Origin: JAEUWI01 sp942492815
GTDB lineage: Bacteria > Hydrogenedentota > Hydrogenedentia > Hydrogenedentales > JAEUWI01
Direction of reading: 5' to 3'
NCBI GenBank assembly: GCA_942492815.1
Contig: OW818658.1
Coordinates: forward strand, 5,580,001 to 5,644,000
DNA: 64,000 nucleotides
Both the position numbers and the translations under genes were made by a program. This document shows positions 17,289 to 27,496 of the stretch, piece after piece (the first letter of the stretch is position 1; each line of letters begins with the position of its first letter). The notes under the pieces are model-generated. The model ran no database searches and had not been told where the DNA came from. It saw nothing but the letters and a program-made list of their open reading frames with translations.

Positions 17289-18146
17289 TCAGTAGCCGTG
17301 GCGTGCGATGGCGGTGGTGACGCCGCTCAGGTAGCTGGGGCCGAAGAGGCGCACGTGGACCAGCAGGGGATAGAGATTGTAGAGGTCGCGCCGGACTTCG
17401 AAGAAGCCGGGCGGAATGGGGCGAATGGCGTTGTAGGCCTCGAAGAAGGCGGGGCCGAAGGTACCGAAGAGGGTGGTGAAGGCGAGCTCTACTTCGGGAT
17501 GGCCGTAGTACACGGCGGGATCGAGGAAGGCGGTGATGCGGTGGTTTTCCGCGAGGACGTTGGTGGTCCACACGTCGCCATGGAGCAGGGACGGGTGGGG
17601 CGGCTCGGCGATAAACTTTTCCAGGTCGCCGGCGAAGCGCTCGATGCGGGCAAGAAGCGCGGCGGGCAGGTGGCCTTCGCGGTGGGCGAGGCGGCCCATG
17701 TGGAGGAGGCGGTGCTCGCGAAAGAATTCGACCCACGATGGGGTAAGCGGGTTGGGCTGGTGGAGTCCTCCGATGAGGGTGTCGCGCTCCAGACCGCAGG
17801 CGGGTGCGGCGACGCTGTGGAGGGCGGCGAGGAGTTCGGCGGCGTGGGCCTGGCCCCGGGCGCTGAAGTGGCTGTCGCCGGGCTCGAAGGTCATGAGAAG
17901 GGCCTTGGGCTCACTCCAGAGCACTTCGGGCACGGGCAGGGCGCTGTGTTCGCGGAGGTAGCGGAGCATGTAGCCCTCGATATCGAGCTTGGGCTTGCCG
18001 CCGCGATCCACCTTGGCCACGACGCGGCGTCCGTCGGCAAGATCGAGGGCGGCTACCTCGCCGATGCAGCCGCCACTGAGGGGTCGCGCGGTGGTGATGT
18101 CCGTGCCCAGTTCACGGGTGACGATCTCGTGGAGGAGGTCGGCCAT
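17289..18146 (-). CDS. Fructosamine kinase family protein
   Basis: 285 aa. Small-molecule kinase fold: glycine-rich start LSGGCIGEVAALDLADG, lysine in VVAKVDR, then the catalytic loop HPSLLHGDVWTTNVL and the metal-binding DPAVYYGHPEVELAFTTLFG, which is diagnostic for fructosamine-3-kinase/ketosamine-3-kinase proteins. The enzyme phosphorylates ketosamines on glycated proteins so they decompose (deglycation). It starts 3 nt after the stop of the LMW phosphatase gene, an arrangement seen widely because the phosphatase may remove the phosphorylated product. Start at 18146. Confidence 0.9.
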   Translation of the reverse strand: MADLLHEIVTRELGTDITTARPLSGGCIGEVAALDLADGRRVVAKVDRGGKPKLDIEGYMLRYLREHSALPVPEVLWSEPKALLMTFEPGDSHFSARGQAHAAELLAALHSVAAPACGLERDTLIGGLHQPNPLTPSWVEFFREHRLLHMGRLAHREGHLPAALLARIERFAGDLEKFIAEPPHPSLLHGDVWTTNVLAENHRITAFLDPAVYYGHPEVELAFTTLFGTFGPAFFEAYNAIRPIPPGFFEVRRDLYNLYPLLVHVRLFGPSYLSGVTTAIARHGY

Positions 18147-18149
18147 GGC

Positions 18150-18635
18150 TCAGACGAGGGCCCGGTCGCGCACGATAGCCTGGAGAAGGCCCTTTGCGCT
18201 GGCCTCGGCGATGCGGAAGACGTGCGCGAAGCCCTGAGCGCCGTCGTAGTAAGGATCGGGCACTTCGGCGATGCCGAGTTGGGGGGCATAGGAAGTGAAG
18301 AGCGAGAGGCGGCCCTGGAGCTTCTCCGGGCAGCGCTTTTCCAGCTCTTTCAGATTGGCGTAGTCCATCGCGAGGATGTAGTGGAACTTGTTGAAATCGC
18401 GATCGTCGACCGCGCGGGAGCGCTGGCTGCTGAGGTCGACGCCGTGGCGCAGGGCCTCCTTCATGGAGCGGGGATCGGGCAGTTCGCCCTGGTGCCAGCC
18501 GCTGGTGCCGGCGGAGTCGATGAAGAAGGAATCGGCAAGCCCTTCCTGCTCCACGAGGTGGCGAAAGACACCTTCGGCCGTGGGAGAGCGGCAGATGTTG
18601 CCGAGGCAGACGAAGAGAACGTTGATTTTGGACAA
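18150..18635 (-). CDS. Low-molecular-weight protein-tyrosine-phosphatase family protein
   Basis: 161 aa. N-terminal P-loop VLFVCLGNICRSPTAEG gives CX5RS with Cys10 and Arg16, and the general acid is in EVPDPYYDG. Length is typical. It is the first gene of a two-gene operon with the fructosamine kinase-like gene. Members of this family with this neighbour are suspected to act on sugar phosphates or protein-bound ketosamine phosphates rather than tyrosine phosphate, so the true substrate is uncertain. Confidence 0.9.
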   Translation of the reverse strand: MSKINVLFVCLGNICRSPTAEGVFRHLVEQEGLADSFFIDSAGTSGWHQGELPDPRSMKEALRHGVDLSSQRSRAVDDRDFNKFHYILAMDYANLKELEKRCPEKLQGRLSLFTSYAPQLGIAEVPDPYYDGAQGFAHVFRIAEASAKGLLQAIVRDRALV

Positions 18636-18769
18636 GGCTGGCTCCTGCGGGGAATTGAGAATTATGAATTGTGAATTACGAATCGAGATCGCGGATCGGG
18701 CCGGTATTATTGCAGAAAAATCGCGCGGGATGATAGAGTTCGCCTTTGTATCGAGCCTGGGAGACGAAC

Positions 18770-19153
18770 TTGGAACCGTTGAATACTTTTCGCGTGGCGG
18801 TGGCGCGCTATACCCTGCTGCTGGCCTTGGTCTGCGCGGCGGCGGCGTTGCCTTTCGACCCGAATGCGTCCAAAGGCGTGCTGCTCGGGGGCTTCGCGGG
18901 GGTGGTGGGCTTCTGGATCACGGCGCGGAACATGAGCGTGCTCACGACGCCGGGCGCGGAGAAGCTGGAGCTTTACGCCTTCAAGTGGGCGCTGGTTCGG
19001 CTGGGCTGCTATGGCGCGGCGATATCGCTGGCGTGGACTTTCGACCGGGAACAGTACCACGGCTTGATCGGGGCCGTGCTGGGTATATTGCTGGTGCAGG
19101 GGGTGATGATTGGGCGGGCCTTTGTGGGGCGGACCAAGGGAAATAAAGATTGA
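18770..19153 (+). CDS. Small polytopic membrane protein, AtpI-like
   Basis: About 127 aa with four predicted TM segments (YTLLLALVCAAAALPF, GVLLGGFAGVVGFWITA, LVRLGCYGAAISLAWTF and LIGAVLGILLVQGVMIG) and short charged ends, the layout of ATP synthase protein I. No ATG is available; TTG at 18770 has GGGAGA 5 nt upstream and is preferred over the TTG at 18746. No ATP synthase genes are visible downstream, where an inverted-repeat element and a convergent gene follow. Assignment is tentative. Confidence 0.5.
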   Translation: MEPLNTFRVAVARYTLLLALVCAAAALPFDPNASKGVLLGGFAGVVGFWITARNMSVLTTPGAEKLELYAFKWALVRLGCYGAAISLAWTFDREQYHGLIGAVLGILLVQGVMIGRAFVGRTKGNKD

Positions 19154-19161
19154 CCTGGGAA

Positions 19162-19352
19162 CGTGCCACGCGATTCGGCAACGCCGATTCGTGTGCCCCG
19201 TCGGAGAAGTGTCTGACCATCTGAAAGGCGATTTGACCAAGCGGCAATACCAGACTGAGCCCAGAACAAATCGATCATTCAGGTGACTGTAAAGAATCCG
19301 GATCGCTGCCGCACTCGGCACACGAATCGGCGTTGCCGAATCGCGTGGCACG
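19162..19352. repeat. Inverted-repeat element with perfect 36-bp arms
   Basis: Arms at 19162-19197 and 19317-19352 are perfect reverse complements over 36 bp (CGTGCCACGCGATTCGGCAA... and its complement), around a 119-bp centre without a coding frame. The element fills the space between two convergent genes and ends 8 bp before the GT2 stop codon. Clear target-site duplications were not found. It may be a MITE-like insertion or a bidirectional terminator. Confidence 0.85.
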
Positions 19353-19360
19353 ACCTACCG

Positions 19361-20110
19361 TCACCTTTGCGCGCCCACGTGGGCCACTTCGATGCAGCCG
19401 CGTGTTTCTTCCAGGGCGGCCTGGGCGTCGGCCATGCGCGCGCCGCGTCCGCGCAACCACAGTCGGGCGGCATCGCGCAGGCCCTGGTAGAAACGGGACA
19501 TGCCATATTTCGAGTGGCCGAAGCGGCGGGGATGGTGCTTCACCGGGATCTCCCCCACTTTGTAGCCCGACTGGGCCGCCATGATAGGGATAAGCCGGTG
19601 GAGATCGGCGTAGAGCGTGAGGGATTTGGCCACTTCCATCCGCATGACCTTGAAGCCCGTGTTCACATCGTGGATGTCGATGCCGAAGGATTGATTGATG
19701 AGGGTGTTGTACACCTTGGAGGGCAGGGTCTTGTGGATGGGGTCCTGGCGGTCGGCCTTCCACCCGCACACGAGATCGTAGCCCTCATCGAGCTTCGCGA
19801 GGAGGCGCGGCAGCTCCTTCGGATCATCCTGAAGGTCCGCGTCCATCGTCACCACCACGTCGCCCTCGATCTGGGCAAAGGCCACGGCCAGCGCGCGGGT
19901 CTTCCCGCAGTTGCGGGCAAACTTCACCACATCGATGCGGGGATTCTTCTCGCGGCTCCGAAGCATGGCGGCGTAGGAGCCGTCGGTGCTGCCGTCGTCG
20001 ATGAAGAGGATGCGGTAGTCATGATCGGCCAGCGCCGACGCGATGCCCTCGGCCAATGGCTCCAGGGTGGCCTCTTCATTGCAAGCCGGTATGACGACAC
20101 AAAGCTTCAT
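19361..20110 (-). CDS. Glycosyltransferase family 2 (dolichyl-phosphate mannosyltransferase-like)
   Basis: 249 aa, GT-A fold: VVIPACNEEATLEPLAEGI at the N-terminus, LFIDDGSTDGS, nucleotide-binding VVVTMDADLQDDPKEL (DxD-type), then DVNTGFKVMRMEVAKSL and HHPRRFGHSKYGMSRF, which are typical of DPM1/ArnC-like enzymes that move a sugar to polyprenyl phosphate. There are no clear C-terminal TM helices, so it is a soluble or peripheral type. The usual length is 230-320 aa. Substrate unknown; it may feed a GT-C enzyme such as the membrane protein at 31173-33341. Confidence 0.85.
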   Translation of the reverse strand: MKLCVVIPACNEEATLEPLAEGIASALADHDYRILFIDDGSTDGSYAAMLRSREKNPRIDVVKFARNCGKTRALAVAFAQIEGDVVVTMDADLQDDPKELPRLLAKLDEGYDLVCGWKADRQDPIHKTLPSKVYNTLINQSFGIDIHDVNTGFKVMRMEVAKSLTLYADLHRLIPIMAAQSGYKVGEIPVKHHPRRFGHSKYGMSRFYQGLRDAARLWLRGRGARMADAQAALEETRGCIEVAHVGAQR

Positions 20111-20287
20111 CCGTCCTCATTTGCCTGGGAGCGCCCGGAAGCGCCGCGGTATTCAGGCGCACACGGCCCCGCGCCTGATGAATCGATCAGTCCCCCATTC
20201 GGCCGGAATACGACCATAGCATACTTGGCCCGCCCCCATGAAATCACAGCCGGGACGGATGTGCCACATTCTTTTCCAAATGCAGCC

Positions 20288-20482
20288 TTACCGGATATCG
20301 GCATCCAGCCACTTGATCACGGCCATCACGCCCCGCGCCTGCTTCAGCATCGTCGCCTTCAGCCCCTTCTCCATCAGCTTCGCCTTGGCGTCGTGACGAT
20401 CCTTGGCAATAACCACCCCGCCGACGAAGGACTTTTCCTCGTCGCCTTCCGCGCGGATGGCATGGTACTCAAATGTGGGCAT
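20288..20482 (-). CDS. Stand-alone GspF/PilC N-terminal-like small protein
   Basis: 64 aa from the ATG at 20482, set by a GGAGGA site. MPTFEYHAIRAEGDEEKSFV, then VVIAKDRHDAKAKLMEKGLKATML, matches the first helices and strands of type II secretion GspF/PilC proteins (MPxFxYKAxDxxGKxVxG... AxxxLxxxGL), but the reading frame stops before the first membrane domain. It could be an accessory partner or the remnant of a lost gspF. No other type II secretion genes are in the window. Confidence 0.5.
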   Translation of the reverse strand: MPTFEYHAIRAEGDEEKSFVGGVVIAKDRHDAKAKLMEKGLKATMLKQARGVMAVIKWLDADIR

Positions 20483-20660
20483 GCGTGTTCCTCCAAGCCT
20501 TGAACACCTCCATTGTACCATTTTTGCATAGGGGTGCCAATACCGAATGTCCCGCAGATGGAGAAGTATTGGCATTTTTCGCAGGGGTGGAGAAAGCGGG
20601 TGGTGGAAAAGACAGCCAGGACCTGACCAGGAGATCGTCGACCAGGGTAGTCGACCGAAC

Positions 20661-20805
20661 GTGGGTTAAGCTTCCAGCTTGACACAAGGCTCACGCAAAG
20701 CATGCAGGGCGCGGCAAGTTCTTCCGCGATCATGGCCCGTGAAGACCGTTCAAGGCCCTTCGACCAGCGGCGTTGGCGGTACGTCAAGCTGGAAGCTTAA
20801 CCCAC
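20661..20805. repeat. Inverted-repeat element with perfect 23-bp arms
   Basis: Arms 20661-20683 (GTGGGTTAAGCTTCCAGCTT...) and 20783-20805 are perfect reverse complements around 99 bp. The 769-bp gap 20483-21251 holds no supported gene. Its right half (20880-21190) contains phrases shared with the 259-bp repeat of 6044-6820, such as CATCCCCTGGGACAGGC and GTCCGTCCCCAAG. Confidence 0.8.
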
Positions 20806-21251
20806 CTTCGGTCCCGACTTTTATGCTCGGTGCTTGTGAACGGTTGGCGGGAGCTGGAATAGCACCTGCTTGCCGACCAACGCATCATCCAAGGCCACAC
20901 ATGAAGCCTCTTCCCCCTTCTTCGGGAACCGGCACTATGCCCGTGCATCCCCTGGGACAGGCCCGCGCGCGGACGAACACCTCGACCCGTTGGAGACACG
21001 AACGGACGCCCCGGCCACCGCACCCGCCCAAGGGCCCCGGCGCGGGTCCGTCCCCAAGGCCCGCCCCACTGCGAAGACCTAGGAAAGGCTCGGGGGGAGA
21101 GGCGGAGAACAGAGAAGCTGGCGCGGGGGGCGGTCCACATTTTCCTAATGATGCCGATGGAATCGGCTTCCGCGTCAAATGCAGGTGGATGGCCCTATTT
21201 CTGCCTGACCGGTGTCTAACCCAATCCCCGTCATTCACTTCGCAGCGAGAT

Positions 21252-22541
21252 TCAACGGCGAAAGTAAATAACGCCTATAGAGAAAACAACCACGAGCCCC
21301 AATACGGACGCGTAACCAAGCATCTTCAACCACGGGGTATCGGGCCGCAAGGCAATTTCCCCCGTATCCGATTTAGTGGTTTCGCTATATGAATCTTCAC
21401 GCGTGCCGGTACTATTGAATTGACCATGGGGGACATCGCCATCACCGTCCAGTGGCAGGCCGGACTTGTTTTCGACAGGCACCACTTCGCCTTGCGATTT
21501 GTCTTCAACTGCCGGGACCTGACCGGGTGTGCCCTCGCCCCTCGCGTCGACCGACATATCCTCGTTGGCAATGTGAGTTTGGGAATTCACGATCCCCTTA
21601 AACGTGTACTTTGCCTGGGCATTCATCCACGTTCGTTGCTCATCAATACTTCCCTGCACGGGGAATCCTTCGAGCATACTGCCCAACGTCCAAGACGCAC
21701 GTTCGGGCTCGCTGGTTGGCAAGACATCCCGGCTCTTGGTGTCATAGACGGTTTCGCTGAATAAGAAACTCTTCAGATATTCAATCACCTCGGGCTGGCG
21801 CACGTATCCAAGCGTTTGCAGATTGAGGGCACGCGCTTCCGGGTCCTGCATGTCCTCCAATAGCGCGATCACTTCTTTCACCGCAGCCTTGTCGCCGAGC
21901 CTGGCCAGTGCCAACAAGGCTGAACGTCCCGCAAAGGGGTTGACTTCTGACGAATCTCCCACTCGCTGCGCTGAATCGATCGTTTTCAGTCGCGGAACGG
22001 CTTCGTCGATTCCTGCGCGACCAATGGCGAGGATAACTTGATCGCTGAACGCTAATTGCCCCGTATTTTCCTGAACAATCTCGAGCGCGTCTCCCAGCAG
22101 GGCCCGAGACGCCGAATTGAAGTCGGACTCCATCAGGACAGATGGAAGATCATTGAGAGCGCCCCATTTCGAAGGGCTTTCGAGCACATCGCCAAGCACG
22201 AATTCAACGACACGCTGCCTGAGTTCGGTATCCTGCGAATCGATCGCCGTATAGACCATTGCCGAAACAAGATCTTGCCGCTCTCGCCCCGAAAACTCAT
22301 CCAACCTTTGCTCGATAAGTTGGACCATCTTACTCGCACCGAAGCTCTCGGCCAATTCGGCTCTCGGTATGCTCTGTCGTTCGTCTTGTAGCCTGGTGAT
22401 ATAGTACTGTAACGCTTCGTCGGCTGATTTAAACTCAGACGTGCGCACCAGTGACAAATCCGCCGCGCCTTGGGCGCATATATGTAAAGTCCATACCAGT
22501 GCCAGTAGGAATACTAGAGGCTTACTCACTCTCGAACGCAT
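21252..22541 (-). CDS. Membrane-anchored HEAT-like repeat protein
   Basis: 429 aa. N-terminal signal peptide (residues 1-26), helical repeat region 35-260 with HEAT-like pairs (RSALLALARLGDKAAVKEVIALLED, LNLQTLGYVRQPEVIEYLKSFL), an acidic low-complexity stretch 300-390 and a final TM helix (LGYASVLGLVVVFSIGVIYF) with a short RR tail inside. So the helical scaffold faces the periplasm. Lower GC than neighbours. No catalytic motif, no obvious operon partner. Likely a protein-interaction scaffold; specific role unknown. Confidence 0.6.
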   Translation of the reverse strand: MRSRVSKPLVFLLALVWTLHICAQGAADLSLVRTSEFKSADEALQYYITRLQDERQSIPRAELAESFGASKMVQLIEQRLDEFSGRERQDLVSAMVYTAIDSQDTELRQRVVEFVLGDVLESPSKWGALNDLPSVLMESDFNSASRALLGDALEIVQENTGQLAFSDQVILAIGRAGIDEAVPRLKTIDSAQRVGDSSEVNPFAGRSALLALARLGDKAAVKEVIALLEDMQDPEARALNLQTLGYVRQPEVIEYLKSFLFSETVYDTKSRDVLPTSEPERASWTLGSMLEGFPVQGSIDEQRTWMNAQAKYTFKGIVNSQTHIANEDMSVDARGEGTPGQVPAVEDKSQGEVVPVENKSGLPLDGDGDVPHGQFNSTGTREDSYSETTKSDTGEIALRPDTPWLKMLGYASVLGLVVVFSIGVIYFRR

Positions 22542-22921
22542 TACGCCCTCCTTGTCGATAGCCGGCTCTCAGACTCATTGCTTCGAAATCTCATTCGAGG
22601 CCGTAGAGCATCAAGTCGCGAGCCACATGTACGGGGAAAAACTAGGGGCAGCCACGGTTATTGTTTCTCCGCCCCCAAGTGGTAGGCGAGGTACCAATCG
22701 GGATACTTTGACTTCAGGATTCCGCCCGCTTGCGGGGGGTGGGGGGGCTAGTCGCCCCGGGTGAAGAAAGCCATATCGCATTGTGATTCCGCCGCGCGTG
22801 TACGTTCAAAGCGACCGCAGGGCCGCTGGCTCAGAATAGCAGGGGGCGGTCCTTCCGTCAATGAGGACGTGGGGATAGCCGCTGGTGGGTGGTGCGCCCC
22901 GACACTTGCGCCCCATTTCTC

Positions 22922-22950
22922 TTGACAGGCCCCGATGGCTGCCGTATTCT
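22922..22950 (+). promoter_or_regulatory. Sigma70-type promoter of the LRR gene
   Basis: TTGACA at 22922-22927 and TATTCT at 22945-22950 with a 17-bp spacer, 57 bp before the chosen start codon. This is the best consensus promoter in the window. The remainder of the gap 22542-23007 shows no gene. Confidence 0.75.
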
Positions 22951-23007
22951 GTTGGTGAAACTCATGGGTCCATGCGCGCTTTCCGAGCGCGCGATGAAGG
23001 GGCGGGG

Positions 23008-24480
23008 ATGATGAATGTTCCTGGTGCGAAGCTTGCCTGCGCGGTGAGCGCTTTGCTTCTTTTCGTGGGCCTTGGCTTGGCCTTTCCGAGCGCTTCGCAC
23101 GCGGCGGAGGCTGTGCCCGCGTCTCCTGTTGCGAGCGATTCCCGCTTTCCGGATGGGAACCTGGAGCGGGCCATACGCAATGCGGTCAAGATTCCGGAGG
23201 GGCCGCTCACAAGTGAGGCGCTGAATGGGTTGACCGATCTGTTCGCCTATCGGTCGGACATTGCGAACTTGAGCGGGATCGAACTGCTGCCGAACCTGAA
23301 GAAGATCGATCTCCAGGAGAACGAGATCAGCGATCTCGGCCCGCTGGCGGCGCTGTCGCAGTTGGAGCATCTTTACCTGACCTATAACAAGGTGAGCGAT
23401 CTCCGCCCCATCGCCGGGCTGGGGAAGCTGCAATGGCTGAATCTCAGCAGTAACGCGCTGGTTGACATTGGCCCGCTGGCGAGCCTCACGGGGCTGGAGC
23501 ACCTGGCGATCGCGAGCAACCGGGAGATTGCGAACATCGAGGTGATAGGGGGACTGACCCAGCTTACGGGGCTGTACATCAACCGGATGGGCTTGACTGA
23601 TCTTGGTTTCGTTTCGTCGCTGGTGAATCTGCGCACGCTGAGCGCCGATTCGAACAAGTTTACGTCGCTCGAACCACTGCGGGGCCTGCAAAAGCTCACG
23701 GAAATCAAGCTGGACGAGAATCAGATATCGGACATCTCGCCCTTGTCCGGCCTGAGCGAGGTCTGGCGTCTGAACCTCGCTGGAAACCGGATCGCCAGCA
23801 TCGAGGGCATCCCCAGCCTGAAGAGCAATGCCCGTGTAGAGCTGTTTGAAAATCAGATTTCCGATATCCGTCCGCTGGTGCTGGCCTGCGGCTATACGGG
23901 CGAGATCATGATCGATCTGGGCAAGAATCGCCTCGGCGCGGAGGCCTTCTGCCGGGACATTCCCGAGATGGAGACGCGAGGCAACAAGGTCGTCTTCAAG
24001 TACGAGTCGCCGGAGGAGACTTCCGTTCTTTTCCCCAGTATCTCGGTGGTGTGTTCGGCGGCGGAGCGTCCGGATGTGGAACTGGTCCTGGCGGCGGTGA
24101 ATCGGGGCGCCAATGCGGCGGAGCTGTATGAGCTTTTCGCCCTCGGTGAGGCCCCGACGCCAACAGATGCGGTCGCCGTGGCCGCCAATGAATCGGCCCC
24201 CGCAGCGGCGGAGAGCGCGGTGTCGGCCGCGCCCCCTGCGCCACCCCAATCACCCGCCGTGCCCGAAGTGACCGAAGCACCGGCCGCTGCCACGCCGCCA
24301 GAACCCGCGCCGGGCGGGGAGGGCACTTCCGCCGAACTCGCTGTTCGCCTGGCGGACACGGAACTTAATGTCTCGGTTGGCGCAACGGGCCTGGACCTGC
24401 AGAGTCTCCTGGGCGGTATCGCGCTTCTGGGCGTTGGGGTGATGCTCGTCATCGTGCTGCGACTTCCGCGCCATCGTTAG
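23008..24480 (+). CDS. Secreted, membrane-anchored leucine-rich-repeat protein (internalin-type repeats)
   Basis: 490 aa from the ATG at 23008 (AAGGGGCGGGG). Signal peptide to about residue 35 (ASHA), then LRR units of about 22 residues from 80 to 290, each in the LxxLxxLxLxxNxIxDIxPLxxL style (NLKKIDLQENEISDLGPLAAL, LEHLYLTYNKVSDLRPIAGL, and so on). A Cys-containing cap follows, then a Pro/Ala-rich linker 380-450 and a C-terminal TM helix (LLGGIALLGVGVMLVIVL) with an RHR tail. The protein would display the LRR outside the inner membrane. Binding partner unknown. Confidence 0.8.
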   Translation: MMNVPGAKLACAVSALLLFVGLGLAFPSASHAAEAVPASPVASDSRFPDGNLERAIRNAVKIPEGPLTSEALNGLTDLFAYRSDIANLSGIELLPNLKKIDLQENEISDLGPLAALSQLEHLYLTYNKVSDLRPIAGLGKLQWLNLSSNALVDIGPLASLTGLEHLAIASNREIANIEVIGGLTQLTGLYINRMGLTDLGFVSSLVNLRTLSADSNKFTSLEPLRGLQKLTEIKLDENQISDISPLSGLSEVWRLNLAGNRIASIEGIPSLKSNARVELFENQISDIRPLVLACGYTGEIMIDLGKNRLGAEAFCRDIPEMETRGNKVVFKYESPEETSVLFPSISVVCSAAERPDVELVLAAVNRGANAAELYELFALGEAPTPTDAVAVAANESAPAAAESAVSAAPPAPPQSPAVPEVTEAPAAATPPEPAPGGEGTSAELAVRLADTELNVSVGATGLDLQSLLGGIALLGVGVMLVIVLRLPRHR

Positions 24481-24529
24481 GAGTCCGTCGATTCAGTCTA
24501 CGGTTTTCACGACAGACGATGATATCGAC

Positions 24530-24625
24530 TCTCTGTCATTCCCACGAAAGTGGGAATCCAGAGACCAAGCTACACAAACTTCGCGAAAGCACTGGATCGC
24601 CGCATTCGCGGGGATGACAGTACCT
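24530..24625. repeat. REP-type palindromes (CATTCCCACGAAAGTGGGAAT)
   Basis: TCATTCCCACGAAAGTGGGA at about 24537 is a perfect palindromic REP core, followed by a degenerate partner (ATTCGCGGGGATGACAG) near 24603. It occupies the convergent gap 24481-24813 between the LRR and serpin genes, which otherwise shows no gene. The same family is clustered at 37550-37840. Confidence 0.75.
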
Positions 24626-24813
24626 CTACAATTTTCAATTTTGACTCCGCACATCATCGTCCCGGCACTATACCGACAGACCCATTCGCGGGGAAGACAG
24701 GCTTTGATGTCGGAGGCGCTGGCTGTGCCGTCCGAGAGATTCTCCCAGAGCGGGTGGATGTTGATAAGTTCGCGCGCACATCCCGCTCCAATAACCGCCG
24801 ATATCCGATCCAA

Positions 24814-26178
24814 TCAGTACACAGTAGGAGACTCGATCCGCCCCAACAGAAGTAGCTCATGGAAATCCGTTTGCATGAAAACGAAGGGCCGATCAACAAC
24901 CAGCTCCGGCGCTTCACACGTCAGCTTGTTAGTCATCGGCACCGTCGACACTGGTCCTCCTCCGATTCCGTTCTCGTCCACTGAAATCGTAAGCGCCGAG
25001 TAAAACTCGTCCACGTAAGCAGGTTTGCCCGCGAACTTGAAGGAGTCCGAATATTCTGGACTGAAAGCGCGGTCTGCCCCCAATTCCTGGCAAATCTGCT
25101 TTAGATCGAGTTCGGACCTGACTGTAAACAGGGGGAAATGAACGTGTTGAATGCGGCGCCACTGCGTCGAGTTCGGGCCAGGCATCATACTGGATCCGAC
25201 TTTCTCAGTATAGAGCCAATGCTCCATGTCCCTGGCCGAAAAAAATGGCGCGGTGCTTTCGTCCGTCGATGGATGCAAGTCGGTCACGATCCAGAACTCC
25301 TGTCCGCCCGCAGACCAGACATTCCACCGGACGACTGTCGCGGTTTTGTCTTGATTGACGAGGGCGCCAGACCAGTCCCAACCCAGCGTGCATACCGTTC
25401 GAACCATCGTAGTCGTGTCGTTCACATGAAACGGAGCAAGACCTGGTCCCGCAGCCAAACTTCCCTTGTGCGTGCCGTGCCATGACCACAGGCTCGAGCT
25501 ATACAAGATAGTTTCCAGGTCCATCAGGCCGGCCCCATCGTTCGCGATGCTCAATCGCGTGACTCCTGCTCTGGTTTGGTCTGTGAAACTGCGCTCGAGC
25601 CATGCGGCGTCCACCCCTTGCCAAGTTTCTCCTCTTTCGAATATCTGGGCCGTTGCGTCAGACCAGCGAAACCATTCATCCAGCTTCACGTCCCTGCCGG
25701 GGGGCAGGGAAAACGTCCGCTCAAACCCGAATATATTGGAGTGCGATTCAATCCAATCAACTCCCGGAACAACAGACTCTAGAGGAACAGCTTTGTAATA
25801 GACATGCCGCCCCTCAACGCCCCCAAACGTAACAGGGTCAACAAGCAGCCGGTCTATCTGGGTAGCTGTCTTTCCCCGACTGGCCTTGTAGACGATGTGC
25901 AGCCCTTCGCTCACAAGCACTGGCGAGAAGACGCTATTCATATGCCCTTCCGTAGAAGCATTCAGGAATCGCAGTGAAAAGTCGATCGCTGCGAGATCTA
26001 CTGGTTGTGGATTGGGGTCGTAGTCTTCAGGTCTCAGATCCCCGGGCCACGGACGAGAGAGCTCTATGGCTAGAAATACTACAAAAGTGAACCATCCGCC
26101 AATACCGACGAGCAGGGCAATCAGGATGTACGTTACCACCATCCATCTACCCTGCCGCTTCTGATGTTCGCCACTCAT
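24814..26178 (-). CDS. Membrane-anchored serpin-family protein
   Basis: 454 aa. TM anchor at residues 13-37, then a serpin domain: NSVFSPVLVSEGLHIVY and KASRGKTATQIDRLL (helices A-C), VHFPLFTVRSELDLKQICQ, AYVDEFYSALTISVDENG, and the shutter-closing VVDRPFVFMQ ... LLLLGRIESP. Serpins trap serine or cysteine proteases. Here the hinge of the reactive loop (about 402-412) reads ENGIGGGPVST: Gly P15 is kept, but P14 is Ile rather than Thr/Ser and the P12-P9 alanines are missing, which in other serpins blocks loop insertion. Counting 17 residues puts P1 at Lys418. Inhibitory activity is therefore doubtful; hormone-like or structural use is possible. Confidence 0.75.
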   Translation of the reverse strand: MSGEHQKRQGRWMVVTYILIALLVGIGGWFTFVVFLAIELSRPWPGDLRPEDYDPNPQPVDLAAIDFSLRFLNASTEGHMNSVFSPVLVSEGLHIVYKASRGKTATQIDRLLVDPVTFGGVEGRHVYYKAVPLESVVPGVDWIESHSNIFGFERTFSLPPGRDVKLDEWFRWSDATAQIFERGETWQGVDAAWLERSFTDQTRAGVTRLSIANDGAGLMDLETILYSSSLWSWHGTHKGSLAAGPGLAPFHVNDTTTMVRTVCTLGWDWSGALVNQDKTATVVRWNVWSAGGQEFWIVTDLHPSTDESTAPFFSARDMEHWLYTEKVGSSMMPGPNSTQWRRIQHVHFPLFTVRSELDLKQICQELGADRAFSPEYSDSFKFAGKPAYVDEFYSALTISVDENGIGGGPVSTVPMTNKLTCEAPELVVDRPFVFMQTDFHELLLLGRIESPTVY

Positions 26179-26431
26179 GCGGTTGCTGACTCCCCAATTG
26201 AAACGCCGCTACTATCGAATAACCTTAGTCTAAACTGAAGTGGAGTTCTGTGCAAGGGAAGCCTCGCAGGGACTGACGCGCCCCCGGACACCTGGGCGTG
26301 GAGGCATCACTATCTCATTGCAGTGCGCACTGATTATGTCGAGGGCCACGCCCGTTGCGGATCACTGCTCCCGGTTGCGTGGGCAGTGGGTATCGAGGAG
26401 GCCCGCCCCATCCGACGTTTGCGGCGGCGCA

Positions 26432-27496
<1,065 letters not shown>

